In this document: positions 33,694-45,702 of the stretch, piece after piece
How the letters are laid out: the number at the start of each line of letters is the position of its first letter
Position numbering within the stretch: position 1 is the stretch's first letter
NCBI RefSeq assembly: GCF_019047785.1
Contig: NZ_CP077290.1
Coordinates: 1,860,001 to 1,924,000 of the forward strand
Reading direction: 5' to 3'
DNA from: Enterobacter cancerogenus
Lineage (GTDB): Bacteria > Pseudomonadota > Gammaproteobacteria > Enterobacterales > Enterobacteriaceae
Length of the DNA: 64,000 bases
Translations under genes and position numbers: made by a program
Notes under the pieces: generated by a model
What the model saw: the letters and a program-made list of their open reading frames with translations, nothing else
Told to the model about the DNA's origin: nothing
Database searches by the model: none

Positions 33694-35196
33694 ATGACCC
33701 TGTTTAATAACTATGAAGTGTGGTTTGTCATTGGCAGCCAGCATCTGTACGGGCCGGAAGCGCTGCAGCAGGTCACGAAACATGCGGAGCACGTCGTCAA
33801 CGCGCTGAACGCGGAAGCCAAACTGCCGTGCAGGCTGGTGCTGAAACCGCTCGGCACCACGCCGGACGAGATCACCAATATCTGCCGCGACGCGAACTAC
33901 GATGATAAATGCGCCGGGCTGGTCGTGTGGCTGCACACCTTCTCCCCGGCCAAAATGTGGATCAACGGCCTGTCGATTCTTAACAAACCGCTGATGCAGT
34001 TCCACACCCAGTTCAACGCGTCTCTGCCGTGGGACAGCATCGACATGGACTTTATGAACCTGAACCAGACCGCACACGGCGGCCGCGAGTTCGGCTTCAT
34101 TGGTGCACGTATGCGCCAGCAGCACGCGGTGGTGACCGGTCACTGGCAGGATCAGAATGCGCAAAAACGTATCGGCTCATGGATGCGTCAGGCAGTGTCA
34201 AAACAGGATACCCGCCATCTGAAAGTGGTGCGTTTTGGCGACAACATGCGTGAAGTAGCGGTGACCGACGGCGATAAAGTCGCGGCGCAGATCAAGTTCG
34301 GCTTCTCGGTAAACACCTGGGCGGTTGGCGATCTGGTGCAGGTCGTCAATGAGATCACCGACGGTGACGTGAGCGCGCTGGTCGACGAGTACGAAAGCAG
34401 CTACCGCCTGACGCCCGCCGCCCAAATCAACGGTGAAAAACGCCAGAACGTGCTCGATGCCGCGCGCATTGAGCTGGGGATGAAGCGCTTCCTGGAACAG
34501 GGCGGCTTCCACGCCTTTACCACCACCTTTGAAGATCTGCACGGCCTGAAACAGCTGCCCGGCCTGGCGGTGCAACGTCTTATGCAGCAGGGCTACGGCT
34601 TTGCGGGCGAAGGCGACTGGAAAACTGCCGCTCTGCTTCGCATCATGAAGGTGATGTCAACCGGTCTGCAGGGCGGCACCTCCTTTATGGAGGACTACAC
34701 CTACCACTTCGATAACGGCAACGACCTGGTGCTCGGCTCGCACATGCTGGAAGTCTGCCCGACGATCGCCGTGGAAGAGAAACCGATCCTCGACGTGCAG
34801 TATCTCGGCATTGGTGGCAAAGCGGATCCGGCTCGCCTGATCTTCAACACCCGTACCGGCCCGGCCATCAACGCCAGCCTGATCGACCTGGGCGATCGCT
34901 TCCGCCTGCTGGTCAACTGCGTGGATGCGGTCGAAACGCCGCACTCTCTGCCAAAACTGCCGGTGGCTAACGCCCTGTGGAAAGCACAGCCGGATCTGGC
35001 GACCGCGTCCGAAGCCTGGATCGTCGCCGGTGGTGCGCACCACACCGTCTTTAGTCATGCGCTGGATCTCAACGATATGCGCCAGTTCGCTGAGCTGCAC
35101 GACATCGAATTGACGGTGATTGATAACGATACCCGCCTGCCAGCGTTCAAAGACGCGCTGCGCTGGAACGAAGTCTATTACGGTTCAAAACGTTAA
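33694..35196 (+). CDS. araA: L-arabinose isomerase
   Basis: Mn-dependent isomerase converting L-arabinose to L-ribulose. It has 500 residues, the usual length. Blocks such as [14 protein letters not shown] near the N-terminus, [32 protein letters not shown] and [13 protein letters not shown] are intact, including the catalytic glutamates expected in the last two regions. Ribosome site AAGGACACG before ATG. Followed by a REP pair and araD. Confidence 0.98.
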   Translation: MTLFNNYEVWFVIGSQHLYGPEALQQVTKHAEHVVNALNAEAKLPCRLVLKPLGTTPDEITNICRDANYDDKCAGLVVWLHTFSPAKMWINGLSILNKPLMQFHTQFNASLPWDSIDMDFMNLNQTAHGGREFGFIGARMRQQHAVVTGHWQDQNAQKRIGSWMRQAVSKQDTRHLKVVRFGDNMREVAVTDGDKVAAQIKFGFSVNTWAVGDLVQVVNEITDGDVSALVDEYESSYRLTPAAQINGEKRQNVLDAARIELGMKRFLEQGGFHAFTTTFEDLHGLKQLPGLAVQRLMQQGYGFAGEGDWKTAALLRIMKVMSTGLQGGTSFMEDYTYHFDNGNDLVLGSHMLEVCPTIAVEEKPILDVQYLGIGGKADPARLIFNTRTGPAINASLIDLGDRFRLLVNCVDAVETPHSLPKLPVANALWKAQPDLATASEAWIVAGGAHHTVFSHALDLNDMRQFAELHDIELTVIDNDTRLPAFKDALRWNEVYYGSKR

Positions 35197-35205
35197 GCCC
35201 TGTAT

Positions 35206-35270
35206 GCCCGGTGGCGCTGCGTTTACCGCCTGCGGTTCTGTAGGCCCGATAAGCGAAGCGCCATCCGGCA
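35206..35270. repeat. REP pair between araA and araD
   Basis: GCCCGGTGGCGCTGCGTTTACC (35206-35227, written in two parts here: GCCCGGTGGCG and CTGCGTTTACC) faces an inverted copy TAGGCCCGATAAGCGAAGCG plus CCATCCGGCA (35241-35270). Both resemble the enterobacterial REP consensus and together form a small BIME. In a polycistronic mRNA such elements stabilise the upstream message. An REP cluster at this junction is also known in E. coli. Confidence 0.75.
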
Positions 35271-35280
35271 GGAGATAACA

Positions 35281-35976
35281 ATGTTAGAAGATCTCAAACG
35301 TCAGGTGCTCGACGCCAACCTGGCGCTGCCCAAACATAACCTGGTGACCCTGACCTGGGGCAACGTCAGCGCCGTCGATCGCGATAAAGGGGTTTTGGTG
35401 ATCAAACCCTCCGGCGTGGATTACACGCTAATGACCGCCGACGACATGGTGGTCGTCAGCCTCACCACCGGTGAGGTGGTGGAAGGGACGAAAAAGCCCT
35501 CCTCCGATACCCCAACCCATCGCCTGCTGTACCAGGCATTCCCGACTATCGGCGGGATTGTGCATACCCACTCACGCCACGCGACCATCTGGGCGCAGGC
35601 GGGCCAGTCGATTCCGGCCACAGGCACCACGCACGCGGACTACTTTTACGGTTCGATTCCCTGCACGCGCCTGATGACCGATGCGGAAATTGGCGGTGAG
35701 TATGAGTGGGAGACCGGTAACGTCATTGTTGAAACCTTTGAAAAACAGGGTATCGACGCGGCACAGATGCCGGGCGTGCTGGTCCACTCTCACGGTCCGT
35801 TCGCATGGGGCAAGAATGCCGAAGATGCCGTACATAACGCGATTGTGCTGGAAGAGGTGGCCTATATGGGCATCTTCTGCCGCCAGCTGGCGCCGCAGTT
35901 GCCGGATATGCAGCAAACCCTGCTGGATAAACATTACCTGCGCAAGCACGGCGCGAAGGCGTATTACGGGCAGTAA
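35281..35976 (+). CDS. araD: L-ribulose-5-phosphate 4-epimerase
   Basis: Class II aldolase-family epimerase giving D-xylulose 5-phosphate. It has 231 residues. Zinc-site motif [14 protein letters not shown] near residues 95-108 and the later histidine in [12 protein letters not shown] are both present; TWGNVSAVD and KPSGVDY form the phosphate site. Ribosome site GGAG 7 bases before ATG. Last gene of araBAD. Confidence 0.98.
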   Translation: MLEDLKRQVLDANLALPKHNLVTLTWGNVSAVDRDKGVLVIKPSGVDYTLMTADDMVVVSLTTGEVVEGTKKPSSDTPTHRLLYQAFPTIGGIVHTHSRHATIWAQAGQSIPATGTTHADYFYGSIPCTRLMTDAEIGGEYEWETGNVIVETFEKQGIDAAQMPGVLVHSHGPFAWGKNAEDAVHNAIVLEEVAYMGIFCRQLAPQLPDMQQTLLDKHYLRKHGAKAYYGQ

Positions 35977-35977
35977 T

Positions 35978-36054
35978 CCTCACCCTAAGCCTCTCCCAAA
36001 GGGAGAGGGGATTTTACGCACCCTCTCCCTTTGGGAGAGGGCTGGGGTGAGGGG
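35978..36054. repeat. Inverted pair of CCTCACCC...CCTCTCCC elements
   Basis: Two copies of an approximately 33-base unit in opposite orientation. Copy 1 (35978-36010) reads CCTCACCCTAAGCCTCTCCC then AAAGGGAGAGGGG. Copy 2, on the other strand (36054-36021), reads CCCCTCACCCCAGCCCTCTC then CCAAAGGGAGAGGG. Each copy holds a hairpin CTCTCCC/GGGAGAG, and the whole can also fold end to end. It lies just after araD and looks like an extragenic REP/BIME-like family. Confidence 0.72.
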
Positions 36055-36070
36055 AAATCACGCGCAATAA

Positions 36071-36086
36071 CTGTATAAAACCCCAG
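36071..36086 (+). promoter_or_regulatory. LexA box upstream of polB
   Basis: CTGTATAAAACCCCAG matches the CTGT-N8-CAG form of a LexA operator with one change from the consensus ACAG. E. coli polB carries a nearly identical site. It overlaps the -35 position of the promoter whose -10 is TATAAT at 36107-36112. Confidence 0.8.
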
Positions 36087-36098
36087 CAAAACCACCTC

Positions 36099-36123
36099 AA
36101 CCAGGCTATAATCAAGCCTGGTT
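36099..36123 (+). terminator. Terminator-like hairpin containing the polB -10
   Basis: Perfect 8-bp stem AACCAGGC/GCCTGGTT with a 9-base loop, followed by TTTGTTTT. The loop begins TATAAT, which is the best -10 for polB (-35 slot at 36084-36089, 17-base spacer). The same arrangement exists in E. coli as I recall. It may stop readthrough from araBAD while the promoter starts inside it. Confidence 0.65.
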
Positions 36124-36143
36124 TTGTTTTATGGGATAACGCC

Positions 36144-38501
36144 GTGGCGCAGGCGCAAGAAGGCTTTTTACTGACCCGACACTGGCGGGATACCCCTCAG
36201 GGGACTGAAGTGGATTTTTGGCTGGCAACGGACAGCGGTCCGCTGCAGGTCACGCTGCCACCACAGGAGTCCGTGGCCTTTATCCCTGCAGCCCAGGTTG
36301 AGAAAGTTAAACAGCTGCTGCGCGGCGAAAACAACTGGCGTATCACCCCGCTTGAGCTGAAAGATTTTCACCGCCAGCCGGTGTACGGCCTTTACTGCCG
36401 CGCACACCGTCAGCTAATGCGCTATGAAAAGCTGCTGCGCGAGGCGGGCGTGACGCTGTATGAAGCCGATATCCGCCCGCCGGAGCGTTTCCTGATGGAG
36501 CGGTTTATCACTGCTCCCGTCTGGGTCGATGGCACCCTGCAAAACGGCAGGCTCGTGAATGCCCGCCTGAAGCCCCACCCCGACTATCGCCCACCGCTCA
36601 AATGGGTCTCTCTGGATATCGAAACCACCCGCCACGGTGAGCTTTACTGCATCGGCCTTGAAGGCTGCGGCCAGCGCGTTGTCTATATGCTGGGGCCGCC
36701 AAACGGCGATGCGTCCCGGCTCGATTTCCAGCTTGAGTACGTCACCAGCCGCCCACAGCTGCTGGAGAAGCTGAATCAGTGGTTTGCCGAGCACGATCCG
36801 GACGTACTCATCGGCTGGAACGTGGTGCAGTTCGATCTGCGCGTTTTGCAAAAGCACGCCGAGCGCTACCGTATCCCGCTGATGCTGGGGCGCGGCAATA
36901 GCGAACTGGAGTGGCGCGAGCACGGTTTCAAGAACGGTGTGTTCTTCGCTCAGGCCACAGGTCGGCTGATTATTGACGGTATCGATGCGCTGAAATCCGC
37001 CTTCTGGAGCTTCCCGTCGTTTTCGCTGGAAGCGGTGGCGCAGGCGCTGCTGGGCGAAGGGAAATCCATCGACAACCCGTGGGACAGGATGGATGAAATT
37101 GAGCGGCGCTTTAACGAAGATAAACCGGCGCTGGCCACCTATAACCTGAAAGACTGTGAGCTGGTCACCCGCATTTTCCATAAAACGGAGATCATGCCGT
37201 TCCTGCTGGAGCGCGCGTCGGTGAACGGCCTGGCCGTCGACCGGCACGGTGGTTCGGTGGCCGCGTTCAGCCACCTCTATTTCCCGCGGATGCACCGGGC
37301 AGGCTATGTCGCGCCAAACCTCGGTGACGTGCCGCCGCAGGCCAGCCCCGGCGGCTACGTAATGGATTCCCGTCCGGGTCTTTATGACTCGGTTCTGGTA
37401 CTGGATTATAAAAGCCTTTATCCGTCGATCATTCGCACCTTCCTGATTGACCCGGTCGGGCTGGTGGAGGGCATGGCGCAACCGGACGATGCGCACAGCA
37501 CCGAAGGCTATCTTGGGGCGCGCTTCTCGCGTGAGACGCACTGCCTGCCGGATATTGTCGGTAAAATCTGGCACGGGCGCGACGATGCCAAACGTCACGG
37601 CAATAAGCCCCTTTCTCAGGCGCTGAAAATCATCATGAACGCCTTTTACGGCGTGCTGGGCACCAGCGCCTGCCGCTTCTTCGACCCGCGTCTGGCGTCG
37701 TCGATTACCATGCGCGGGCACGACATCATGCGCCAGACCAAAGCGCTGATTGAATCCCAGGGCTATGACGTGATCTACGGTGATACCGACTCGACGTTTG
37801 TCTGGTTAAAGGGGCCGCATTCGGAAGACGAGGCCGCGCGTATCGGCAAACGGCTGGTGGCTCTTGTGAACGACTGGTGGCGTGAAACGTTGCAAAAAGA
37901 GCGGTTAACCAGCGCGTTAGAGCTGGAATTTGAAACTCATTTCGCGCGGTTCTTGATGCCCACCATCCGCGGCACCGACCAGGGGAGCAAAAAGCGCTAT
38001 GCCGGGCTTATCCAGGAGGGCGACACGCAGCGCATGGTCTTTAAAGGGCTGGAGACGGTGCGCACCGACTGGACGCCGCTGGCGCAGCAGTTCCAGCAAA
38101 CGCTCTATCTGCGGATATTTCGCAATGAGCCGTATCAGGACTATGTGCGCGAGACCATTGCCAGCCTGATGGCCGGCGAACTGGACAGCCAACTGGTCTA
38201 TCGTAAACGCCTGCGCCGCCCGCTGGCAGAGTATCAGCGTAACGTGCCTCCACACGTGCGCGCCGCGCGCCTTGCGGATGAAGAGAACGTTAAGCGGGGC
38301 CGCGCGCCGCAGTATCAAAACCGCGGTTCCATCAAATACGTCTGGACCACCAGCGGCCCGGAACCGGTGGATTACCAGCGATCGCCCCTGGATTATGAGC
38401 ATTATCTGACGCGTCAGCTTCAGCCGGTTGCCGAGGGAATTATGCCCTTCCTGGACGACGATTTTGCTACACTAGTGACAGGACAACTTGGGCTATTTTG
38501 A
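36144..38501 (+). CDS. polB: DNA polymerase II
   Basis: Family B DNA polymerase with 3'-5' exonuclease, SOS-induced, used in replication restart and translesion synthesis. It has 785 residues from a GTG start, as in E. coli (783). Exonuclease motifs: [14 protein letters not shown] (Exo I), [13 protein letters not shown] (Exo II), YNLKDCELV (Exo III). Polymerase motifs: [13 protein letters not shown] (A), [12 protein letters not shown] (B), [13 protein letters not shown] (C). It ends with GQLGLF, the family's clamp-binding tail. Regulated through the LexA box at 36071. Confidence 0.98.
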   Translation: MAQAQEGFLLTRHWRDTPQGTEVDFWLATDSGPLQVTLPPQESVAFIPAAQVEKVKQLLRGENNWRITPLELKDFHRQPVYGLYCRAHRQLMRYEKLLREAGVTLYEADIRPPERFLMERFITAPVWVDGTLQNGRLVNARLKPHPDYRPPLKWVSLDIETTRHGELYCIGLEGCGQRVVYMLGPPNGDASRLDFQLEYVTSRPQLLEKLNQWFAEHDPDVLIGWNVVQFDLRVLQKHAERYRIPLMLGRGNSELEWREHGFKNGVFFAQATGRLIIDGIDALKSAFWSFPSFSLEAVAQALLGEGKSIDNPWDRMDEIERRFNEDKPALATYNLKDCELVTRIFHKTEIMPFLLERASVNGLAVDRHGGSVAAFSHLYFPRMHRAGYVAPNLGDVPPQASPGGYVMDSRPGLYDSVLVLDYKSLYPSIIRTFLIDPVGLVEGMAQPDDAHSTEGYLGARFSRETHCLPDIVGKIWHGRDDAKRHGNKPLSQALKIIMNAFYGVLGTSACRFFDPRLASSITMRGHDIMRQTKALIESQGYDVIYGDTDSTFVWLKGPHSEDEAARIGKRLVALVNDWWRETLQKERLTSALELEFETHFARFLMPTIRGTDQGSKKRYAGLIQEGDTQRMVFKGLETVRTDWTPLAQQFQQTLYLRIFRNEPYQDYVRETIASLMAGELDSQLVYRKRLRRPLAEYQRNVPPHVRAARLADEENVKRGRAPQYQNRGSIKYVWTTSGPEPVDYQRSPLDYEHYLTRQLQPVAEGIMPFLDDDFATLVTGQLGLF

Positions 38502-38630
38502 CGCGTGACGAAATCGTTGCCATCCAGTACCATAGCGCCCTTTCCATTCCCGGACCCATTTTTCACTGGCCGTCATTCTGCGACGGCGGTTGAACTATTG
38601 CCTGCAATTAAAGATTAGAGCCGAACAAAT

Positions 38631-41537
38631 ATGCCTTTTACACTTGGTCAACGCTGGATCAGCGATACAGAAAGCGAACTTGGATTAGGAACCGTAGTAG
38701 CGGTTGACGCGCGCATGGTTACCCTCCTTTTCCCGGCCACCGGTGAAAACCGCCTGTACGCTCGCAATGACTCTCCTGTGACCCGCGTGATGTTCAATCC
38801 GGGTGACACCGTGACCAGCCACGATGGCTGGCAGCTCAAGGTCGAAGACGTAAAAGAAGAGAATGGACTGCTTGCCTATATTGGTACGCGTCTGGATACG
38901 GATGAATCCAATGTCATCCTGCGCGAGGTGCTCCTCGACAGCAAGCTGGTGTTCAGCAAGCCGCAGGACCGCCTGTTCGCCGGGCAAATCGACCGCATGG
39001 ACCGCTTCTCGCTGCGCTATCGCGCGCGTAAGTTCCAGAGCGAACAGTACCGTATGCCGTGGAGCGGGCTGCGCGGCCAGCGTACCAGCCTGATCCCGCA
39101 CCAGTTAAACATCGCCCATGACGTGGGCCGTCGCCATGCGCCGCGCGTGCTGCTGGCAGATGAAGTGGGTCTGGGGAAAACCATCGAAGCCGGGATGATC
39201 CTGCATCAGCAGCTGCTCTCCGGGGCGGCAGAGCGCGTACTCATCGTCGTTCCTGAAACTTTGCAGCACCAGTGGCTGGTCGAAATGCTGCGCCGCTTCA
39301 ACCTGCGCTTCTCGCTGTTTGACGACGAGCGCTACGCTGAAGCGCAGCACGATGCGGATAACCCGTTCGAAACCGAACAGCTGGTGATCTGCTCTCTGGA
39401 CTTTGTGCGCCGCAGCAAGCAGCGCCTTGAGCACCTGTGCGATGCCGAGTGGGACCTGATGGTCGTCGACGAAGCGCACCACCTGGTCTGGAGCGAAAAT
39501 GCGCCCAGCCGCGAATATATGGCCATTGAACAGCTCGCCGAGCGCGTGCCAGGCGTCCTGCTGCTGACCGCAACGCCGGAGCAGCTGGGTCTGGAGAGCC
39601 ACTTCGCCCGCCTGCGTCTGCTCGATCCGAACCGTTTTCACGATTTCGGGCAGTTTGTCGAAGAGCAGCAAAACTACCGTCCGGTGGCGGATGCCGTCGC
39701 CCTGCTGCTGGCGGGTAAACGTCTGTCCAACGATGAGCTGAATACCCTGAGCGAGCTGATTGGTGAGCAGGACATCGAACCGCTGCTGAAGGCCGCCAAC
39801 AGCGAGGGCGATAACGCCGAGCCTGCGCGCCAGGAGCTGGTCTCCATGCTGATGGACCGCCACGGCACCAGCCGCGTGCTGTTCCGTAACACCCGTCACG
39901 GCGTGAAGGGCTTCCCGAAACGCGAACTGCACACCATCAAGCTGCCGCTGCCAACCCAGTACCAGACGGCCATTAAGGTCTCCGGCATTATGGGCGCGCG
40001 TAAAAGCGCCGAAGATCGCGCGCGCGATATGCTCTATCCGGAACAGATTTACCAGGAATTTGAAGGCGATACCGGAACCTGGTGGAACTTCGATCCGCGC
40101 GTTGAGTGGCTGATGGGCTACCTGACCGCGCACCGTTCCCAGAAGGTGCTGGTGATTTGCGCCAAAGCCGCAACGGCGCTTCAGCTGGAGCAGGTTCTGC
40201 GCGAACGCGAAGGGATTCGTGCCGCCGTGTTCCACGAAGGCATGTCCATCGTCGAGCGCGACCGCGCGGCGGCCTGGTTTGGTGAAGAGGACAGTGGCGC
40301 GCAGGTGCTGCTCTGTTCTGAGATCGGTTCTGAAGGCCGAAACTTCCAGTTCGCCAGCAACCTGGTGATGTTCGATCTGCCGTTTAACCCGGATCTGCTG
40401 GAACAGCGTATTGGTCGTCTGGATCGTATTGGCCAGGCGCATGATATTCAGATCCACGTGCCTTACCTGGAAAAAACCGCTCAGTCCGTACTGGTGCGCT
40501 GGTTCCACGAAGGTCTGGACGCGTTTGAACATACCTGCCCAACTGGCCGGGCCATTTACGATCAGGTTCATTCCGATCTGATCGGCTATCTGACAGCGCC
40601 GGAAAACACGGACGGTTTTGACGATCTGATCACATCCTGCCGCGAACAGCACGAGGCGCTGAAGGCCCAGCTGGAACAGGGCCGCGACCGCCTGCTGGAG
40701 ATCCACTCCAACGGCGGCGAAAAAGCCCAGGCGCTTGCAGAAAGCATTGAAGAGCAGGATGACGACACCAGCCTGATCAGCTTCTCAATGAACCTGTTCG
40801 ATATCGTGGGGATCAACCAGGACGATCGCGGGGAAAACATGATCGTGCTGACGCCGTCCGATCATATGCTGGTTCCGGACTTCCCGGGCCTGCCGGAAGA
40901 CGGCTGCACCATTACCTTTGAGCGCGACGTGGCGCTGTCCCGCGAAGACGCGCAGTTCATCACCTGGGAACACCCGCTGATCCGCAACGGGCTGGATCTG
41001 ATCCTCTCAGGCGACACCGGCAGCAGCACCATCTCCCTGCTGAAAAACAAAGCGCTGCCGGTTGGCACTCTGCTGGTCGAGCTGATCTACGTTGTGGAGG
41101 CGCAGGCGCCGAAGCAGCTGCAGCTCACTCGCTTCCTGCCGCCAACGCCGGTACGCTTGCTGCTGGACAAAAACGGCACCAACCTGGCAGGACAGGTTGA
41201 GTTCGAAAGCTTCAACCGCCAGCTGAGCGCGGTTAACCGCCATACCGGCAGCAAGCTGGTCAACGCGGTACAGCAGGACGTGCACGCCATTCTGCAGCTG
41301 GGTGAAGCCCAGGCAGAAAAAGCGGCTCGCGAACTGATTGATGCCGCGCGCAGCGAAGCCGACGAGAAGCTCTCCGCAGAGCTGTCCCGCCTGGAAGCGC
41401 TGAAGGCGGTGAACCCGAACATCCGTGACGACGAGCTGGCCGCCATTGAAAGCAACCGCCAGCAGGTGCTGGAAAGCCTGAATCAGGCCGGCTGGCGTCT
41501 GGATGCCCTGCGTCTTATCGTTGTGACGCATCAGTAA
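38631..41537 (+). CDS. rapA: RNA polymerase-associated ATPase RapA
   Basis: Swi2/Snf2-type ATPase that binds RNA polymerase and recycles it from stalled post-termination complexes. It has 968 residues, as in E. coli. Two Tudor-like N-terminal folds (about 1-110) precede the helicase core. Walker [16 protein letters not shown] is near 170-184, with [10 protein letters not shown] and [10 protein letters not shown]. The second RecA lobe ends with GSEGRNFQF and [14 protein letters not shown]. The C-terminal third is charged and helical ([15 protein letters not shown]). rluA follows after 12 bases. Confidence 0.98.
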   Translation: MPFTLGQRWISDTESELGLGTVVAVDARMVTLLFPATGENRLYARNDSPVTRVMFNPGDTVTSHDGWQLKVEDVKEENGLLAYIGTRLDTDESNVILREVLLDSKLVFSKPQDRLFAGQIDRMDRFSLRYRARKFQSEQYRMPWSGLRGQRTSLIPHQLNIAHDVGRRHAPRVLLADEVGLGKTIEAGMILHQQLLSGAAERVLIVVPETLQHQWLVEMLRRFNLRFSLFDDERYAEAQHDADNPFETEQLVICSLDFVRRSKQRLEHLCDAEWDLMVVDEAHHLVWSENAPSREYMAIEQLAERVPGVLLLTATPEQLGLESHFARLRLLDPNRFHDFGQFVEEQQNYRPVADAVALLLAGKRLSNDELNTLSELIGEQDIEPLLKAANSEGDNAEPARQELVSMLMDRHGTSRVLFRNTRHGVKGFPKRELHTIKLPLPTQYQTAIKVSGIMGARKSAEDRARDMLYPEQIYQEFEGDTGTWWNFDPRVEWLMGYLTAHRSQKVLVICAKAATALQLEQVLREREGIRAAVFHEGMSIVERDRAAAWFGEEDSGAQVLLCSEIGSEGRNFQFASNLVMFDLPFNPDLLEQRIGRLDRIGQAHDIQIHVPYLEKTAQSVLVRWFHEGLDAFEHTCPTGRAIYDQVHSDLIGYLTAPENTDGFDDLITSCREQHEALKAQLEQGRDRLLEIHSNGGEKAQALAESIEEQDDDTSLISFSMNLFDIVGINQDDRGENMIVLTPSDHMLVPDFPGLPEDGCTITFERDVALSREDAQFITWEHPLIRNGLDLILSGDTGSSTISLLKNKALPVGTLLVELIYVVEAQAPKQLQLTRFLPPTPVRLLLDKNGTNLAGQVEFESFNRQLSAVNRHTGSKLVNAVQQDVHAILQLGEAQAEKAARELIDAARSEADEKLSAELSRLEALKAVNPNIRDDELAAIESNRQQVLESLNQAGWRLDALRLIVVTHQ

Positions 41538-41549
41538 CCGGAGCACAAC

Positions 41550-42209
41550 ATGGTGATGGAGCCCTACAATCCGCCGACCGATCCCTGGCTGGTCATTCTG
41601 TATCAGGATGAGCATATTATGGTGGTCAACAAGCCGAGCGGCCTCCTGTCGGTGCCGGGACGCCTGGACGAGCACAAAGACAGCGTGATGACGCGTATTC
41701 AGCGCGACTATCCGCAGGCCGAATCCGTCCATCGTCTGGATATGGCAACCAGCGGCGTGATTGTGGTGGCGCTGAATAAAGACGCCGAGCGCGAACTGAA
41801 GCGTCAGTTCCGCGAGCGTGAGCCGAAAAAGCAGTATGTCGCGCACGTGTGGGGCCACCCGGCGCAGGCGGAAGGGCTGGTAGATTTACCGCTGATCTGC
41901 GACTGGCCGAACCGGCCAAAGCAGAAGGTCTGTTATGAAACGGGCAAAGCGGCGCAAACCGAGTATGAAGTGCTGGAGTACGCCGCGGATAACACCGCGC
42001 GCGTATTGCTTAAGCCGATTACCGGGCGCTCGCACCAGTTGCGTGTGCACATGCTTGCCATGGGCCACCCGATTCTGGGTGACCGTTTCTACGCCCCGCC
42101 CGACGCGCTGGCGCTGGCGCCGCGTTTGCAGCTTCATGCGCAAACGCTGACCATCACCCATCCGGCATTTGGCAATTCGATGACGTTCAAAGCCCCGGTG
42201 GACTTCTGA
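41550..42209 (+). CDS. rluA: Dual-specificity pseudouridine synthase RluA
   Basis: Makes pseudouridine at 23S rRNA position 746 and at tRNA position 32. It has 219 residues. The catalytic aspartate is Asp64 in HRLDMATSGVIVVAL. LKPITGRSHQLRVHMLAMGHPILGD is the conserved RNA-binding/uracil pocket block (quoted in part: PITGRSHQLRVHM). It is probably co-transcribed with rapA and ends at a bidirectional terminator shared with djlA. Confidence 0.98.
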   Translation: MVMEPYNPPTDPWLVILYQDEHIMVVNKPSGLLSVPGRLDEHKDSVMTRIQRDYPQAESVHRLDMATSGVIVVALNKDAERELKRQFREREPKKQYVAHVWGHPAQAEGLVDLPLICDWPNRPKQKVCYETGKAAQTEYEVLEYAADNTARVLLKPITGRSHQLRVHMLAMGHPILGDRFYAPPDALALAPRLQLHAQTLTITHPAFGNSMTFKAPVDF

Positions 42210-42211
42210 AT

Positions 42212-42240
42212 AAAAAGGCCCGACATCGTCGGGCCTTTTT
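42212..42240. terminator. Bidirectional terminator, rluA/djlA
   Basis: Perfect 13-bp inverted repeat AAAAAGGCCCGAC/GTCGGGCCTTTTT with a 3-base loop, lying between two convergent stop codons. T runs on both strands serve both genes. Confidence 0.93.
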
Positions 42241-42241
42241 A

Positions 42242-43057
42242 TTATTTGAAACCTTTTTGCTCTTTTATCAGCTCGTACGCTTTCTGAATTTCCTGGGCTT
42301 TTTGCTTCGCCATTTCCATCATTTCCGGCGGCAAACCTTTCGCCACCAGCTTATCCGGGTGATGCTCGCTCATCAGCTTGCGGTAGGCGCGTTTGATGGT
42401 TGTTGCATCGTCCGTCGGTTTTACGCCGAGCACGTTACAGGCATCTTCCAGCGTCGGGCCACGCTGCGCCTGCTGCCAGCCTCCGCCAGAAGATTGTTGC
42501 TGGTAGCCCCCGCCGAACTGCGCCCCGCCCTGCATCATGCGCAGGAACTGATCGAACTGCATGCGCGAGATCCCCAGCTCCTCGGCAATGACGTATAAAA
42601 CGTCGCGTTCGTTGGGATGGAGAGACCCGTCTGCGAACGCCGCCTGGATTTGGATCTCCAGAAACATCCGAATTAAATCAAAACGTCCGAAGCAGATGCT
42701 GCGGAACTGGCGCATTTTTTCACGCAGCGGATAGTTATCAGCCTTGCCGACACGAAACGCGTTTTGCGCCGCCAGGCGTGACTCACCGTGCAGGTTCATA
42801 CGATCCATAAATACGCTGGCGATTTGGATATCCGCCTCGGTGACGCGCCCTTTTGATTTGGTTAAATGCCCCATCACCTCAAAGGTGGTGGAGAAAAAGA
42901 GTGACTGACGCTCGCGCTGGTTGGCAAACCACGCCATCTTGCGGCTGCGTGCCTTGTCAAACATGTGGCCGATAATAAGGCCGAGAACAATGCCCCAAAA
43001 TCCTGCACCCATCATAATAGCGAACGCGACGCCGATTATTTTACCCCAATACTGCAT
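42242..43057 (-). CDS. djlA: DnaJ-like membrane-anchored co-chaperone DjlA
   Basis: Inner-membrane type III J-protein that stimulates DnaK ATPase. It has 271 residues. One N-terminal membrane segment ([20 protein letters not shown], about 7-30) with small residues suited to dimerisation, a central TerB-like helical domain (about 55-180), a Gly/Gln-rich linker ([15 protein letters not shown]), and a C-terminal J domain with the HPD motif in [13 protein letters not shown]. Divergent from lptD across 240 bases, which must hold both promoters. Confidence 0.97.
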   Translation of the reverse strand: MQYWGKIIGVAFAIMMGAGFWGIVLGLIIGHMFDKARSRKMAWFANQRERQSLFFSTTFEVMGHLTKSKGRVTEADIQIASVFMDRMNLHGESRLAAQNAFRVGKADNYPLREKMRQFRSICFGRFDLIRMFLEIQIQAAFADGSLHPNERDVLYVIAEELGISRMQFDQFLRMMQGGAQFGGGYQQQSSGGGWQQAQRGPTLEDACNVLGVKPTDDATTIKRAYRKLMSEHHPDKLVAKGLPPEMMEMAKQKAQEIQKAYELIKEQKGFK

Positions 43058-43297
43058 ATACTCCCCGAATAGTCATGTTCCTGGTTCGACGCAACTCCAT
43101 CATTACAGTGGTCGAGCCACGGTCAATTGAGGGACATCGCCTATAATTTGCATTATCATACTCGTCATTCGATAGCGAGCCTAACACTCTGGCGCGCAAA
43201 CGGGCAGGATTAACGCTGGTACTGCGCTGATGAGTAAGATAGTCTCTGAGCGTTTGTACGCCGTAGCCACTGATGACGGAACACTAAAATATAACGT

Positions 43298-45649
43298 ATG
43301 AAAAAACGTATCCCCACCCTCCTGGCCACAATGATTGGCTCCGCCCTGTATAGCCATCAGGGGCTGGCAGCCGATCTTGCCTCGCAGTGTATGCTTGGCG
43401 TCCCAAGTTATAATCGCCCGCTGGTACAGGGCGATGCAAACAGCTTGCCGGTCACTATTACTGCCGACAGTTCAAAAGGCAATTATCCGGATAATGCCAC
43501 CTTCACAGGTAATGTGGACATTAACCAGGGCAACAGCCGTTTGCAGGCTGACGAAGTGCAGCTGCACCAGAAGCAACCGGACGGGGCGGCAGAACCGGTG
43601 CGTACCGTGGATGCGCTGGGTAATGTGCACTACGACGATAACCAGGTCATCCTGAAAGGTCCGAAAGCCTGGTCAAACCTGAATACCAAAGATACTAACG
43701 TCTGGGAAGGCGACTACCAGATGGTGGGCCGTCAGGGGCGTGGTAATGCGGATTTGATGAAACAACGTGGTGAAAACCGCTATACCATTCTGGAAAACGG
43801 TTCATTCACCTCGTGTCTGCCAGGTTCAAACACCTGGAGCGTGGTGGGCAGCGAAGTTATCCACGACCGTGAAGAACAGGTTGCAGAGATCTGGAACGCG
43901 CGTTTTAAACTCGGCCCGGTGCCCGTGTTCTATAGCCCTTATCTGCAGCTCCCGGTGGGCGACAAGCGTCGTTCCGGCTTCCTGATCCCGAACGCCAAAT
44001 ACAGCACCTCGAACTACTTTGAGTTCTACCTGCCGTATTACTGGAACATCGCGCCGAACATGGACGCGACGATCACGCCGCACTATATCCACAAACGCGG
44101 CAACGTCATGTGGGAGAACGAGTTCCGTTATCTGACACAGGCAGGCGCAGGCCTGATGGAACTGGATTATCTGCCATCCGACAAAGTCTTCCAGGATGAG
44201 CATCCAACCGAAGGCGATAAACACCGCTGGATGTATTACTGGCAGCATGCCGGGGTGATGGATCAGGTGTGGCGTTTTAACATTGACTACACCAAGGTCA
44301 GCGATCCGTATTACTTCAACGACTTTGATTCCAAATACGGTTCCAGTACCGACGGTTACGCCACGCAGAAATTCAGCGTCGGTTATGCCTTACAAAACTT
44401 CAACGCCACGGTCTCCACCAAGCAGTTCCAGGTCTTTAACACCCAAACGGCAAGCACCTACGGCGCGGAGCCGCAGCTGGATGTTAACTGGTACCAGAAC
44501 GATGTCGGCCCGTTCGATACCCGTATCTACGGCCAGGCCGTGCATTTCGTTAACACCAATTCGGATATGCCGGAAGCCACACGTGTTCACCTTGAACCCA
44601 CGATCAATCTGCCATGGTCAAACGACTGGGCAAGCCTGAACACCGAAGCCAAGGTGATGGCGACCCACTACCAGCAGAAAAACCTGGACTGGTACAACAA
44701 CCGCTATGGCACCGATCTTGAAGAGTCGGTGAACCGCGTCCTGCCGCAGTTCAAAATGGACGGTAAGCTGATCTTCGAACGTAATATGGGCCTGCTGGCA
44801 GACGGTTATACCCAGACGCTTGAGCCACGTATGCAGTATCTCTACGTGCCCTATCGCGATCAGAGCAAAATCCAGAACTACGACTCTTCATTCCTGCAGT
44901 CTGATTACAGCGGCCTGTTCCGCGACCGTACCTATGGCGGCCTTGACCGTATTGCCTCTGCAAACCAGTTAACGACCGGGGTCACATCACGCATTTATGA
45001 TGATGCTGCCGTTGAACGTTTTAACGTTTCTGTAGGTCAAATCTACTACTTCACCGAGTCTCGTACCGGTGATGACGACATTAACTGGGAGAAAGACAAC
45101 AAAACGGGTTCACTGGTGTGGGCAGGTGATACCTACTGGCGCATGTCCGATCGCTGGGGCTTACGTGGCGGTCTGCAGTACGACACGCGTCTCAACAACG
45201 TTGCGACGAGCAGTACGGCAATTGAATATCGCCGCGATGAAAATCGCATGATGCAGCTGACGTACCGTTATGCCAGCCCTGAATACGTTCAGGCAACGCT
45301 GCCGAACTACGCCACTGCAGATCAATATAAAGATGGGATTTCGCAGGTGGGCGGTGCAGCGAGTTGGCCTATCGCCGATCGCTGGTCAGTCGTCGGGGCT
45401 TACTACTTTGACACCAACGCCCATAAATCCGCTGACCAGATGCTGGGTCTGCAATATAACTCCTGCTGTTACGCTATTCGCGTCGGCTACGAGCGTAAGC
45501 TGAACGGCTGGGATACTCAAAACAATCAGAGCAAATACGACAACGTGATTGGCTTTAATATCGAGTTGCGCGGCCTGAGTTCCAACTACGGTCTGGGCAC
45601 GCAGCAGATGCTGCGCTCGAACATTCTGCCGTACCGTAGCTCATTGTAA
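43298..45649 (+). CDS. lptD: LPS-assembly protein LptD
   Basis: Outer-membrane barrel that inserts lipopolysaccharide together with LptE. It has 783 residues. The signal peptide ends in HQGLAA with cleavage before Asp26. A periplasmic beta-jellyroll (about 40-200) receives LPS from LptA, then the 26-strand barrel. The four disulfide cysteines are present at 31, 173, 723 and 724 ([21 protein letters not shown]). First gene of the lptD-surA-pdxA-rsmA-apaGH unit; in E. coli a sigma-E promoter helps drive it, which I could not place here. Confidence 0.98.
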   Translation: MKKRIPTLLATMIGSALYSHQGLAADLASQCMLGVPSYNRPLVQGDANSLPVTITADSSKGNYPDNATFTGNVDINQGNSRLQADEVQLHQKQPDGAAEPVRTVDALGNVHYDDNQVILKGPKAWSNLNTKDTNVWEGDYQMVGRQGRGNADLMKQRGENRYTILENGSFTSCLPGSNTWSVVGSEVIHDREEQVAEIWNARFKLGPVPVFYSPYLQLPVGDKRRSGFLIPNAKYSTSNYFEFYLPYYWNIAPNMDATITPHYIHKRGNVMWENEFRYLTQAGAGLMELDYLPSDKVFQDEHPTEGDKHRWMYYWQHAGVMDQVWRFNIDYTKVSDPYYFNDFDSKYGSSTDGYATQKFSVGYALQNFNATVSTKQFQVFNTQTASTYGAEPQLDVNWYQNDVGPFDTRIYGQAVHFVNTNSDMPEATRVHLEPTINLPWSNDWASLNTEAKVMATHYQQKNLDWYNNRYGTDLEESVNRVLPQFKMDGKLIFERNMGLLADGYTQTLEPRMQYLYVPYRDQSKIQNYDSSFLQSDYSGLFRDRTYGGLDRIASANQLTTGVTSRIYDDAAVERFNVSVGQIYYFTESRTGDDDINWEKDNKTGSLVWAGDTYWRMSDRWGLRGGLQYDTRLNNVATSSTAIEYRRDENRMMQLTYRYASPEYVQATLPNYATADQYKDGISQVGGAASWPIADRWSVVGAYYFDTNAHKSADQMLGLQYNSCCYAIRVGYERKLNGWDTQNNQSKYDNVIGFNIELRGLSSNYGLGTQQMLRSNILPYRSSL

Positions 45650-45702
45650 TGTGCTTGATTTACAACGTAATCCGCTTTGCGGTTAATTGAAATGGAAAAA
45701 GT

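Noticed and set aside
36414..37721. A 435-codon open frame opposite polB
   Set aside because: Antisense to an intact family B polymerase with all motifs present.
39105..40706. A 533-codon open frame opposite rapA
   Set aside because: Shadow of rapA codon bias; rapA is complete and conserved in the other strand.
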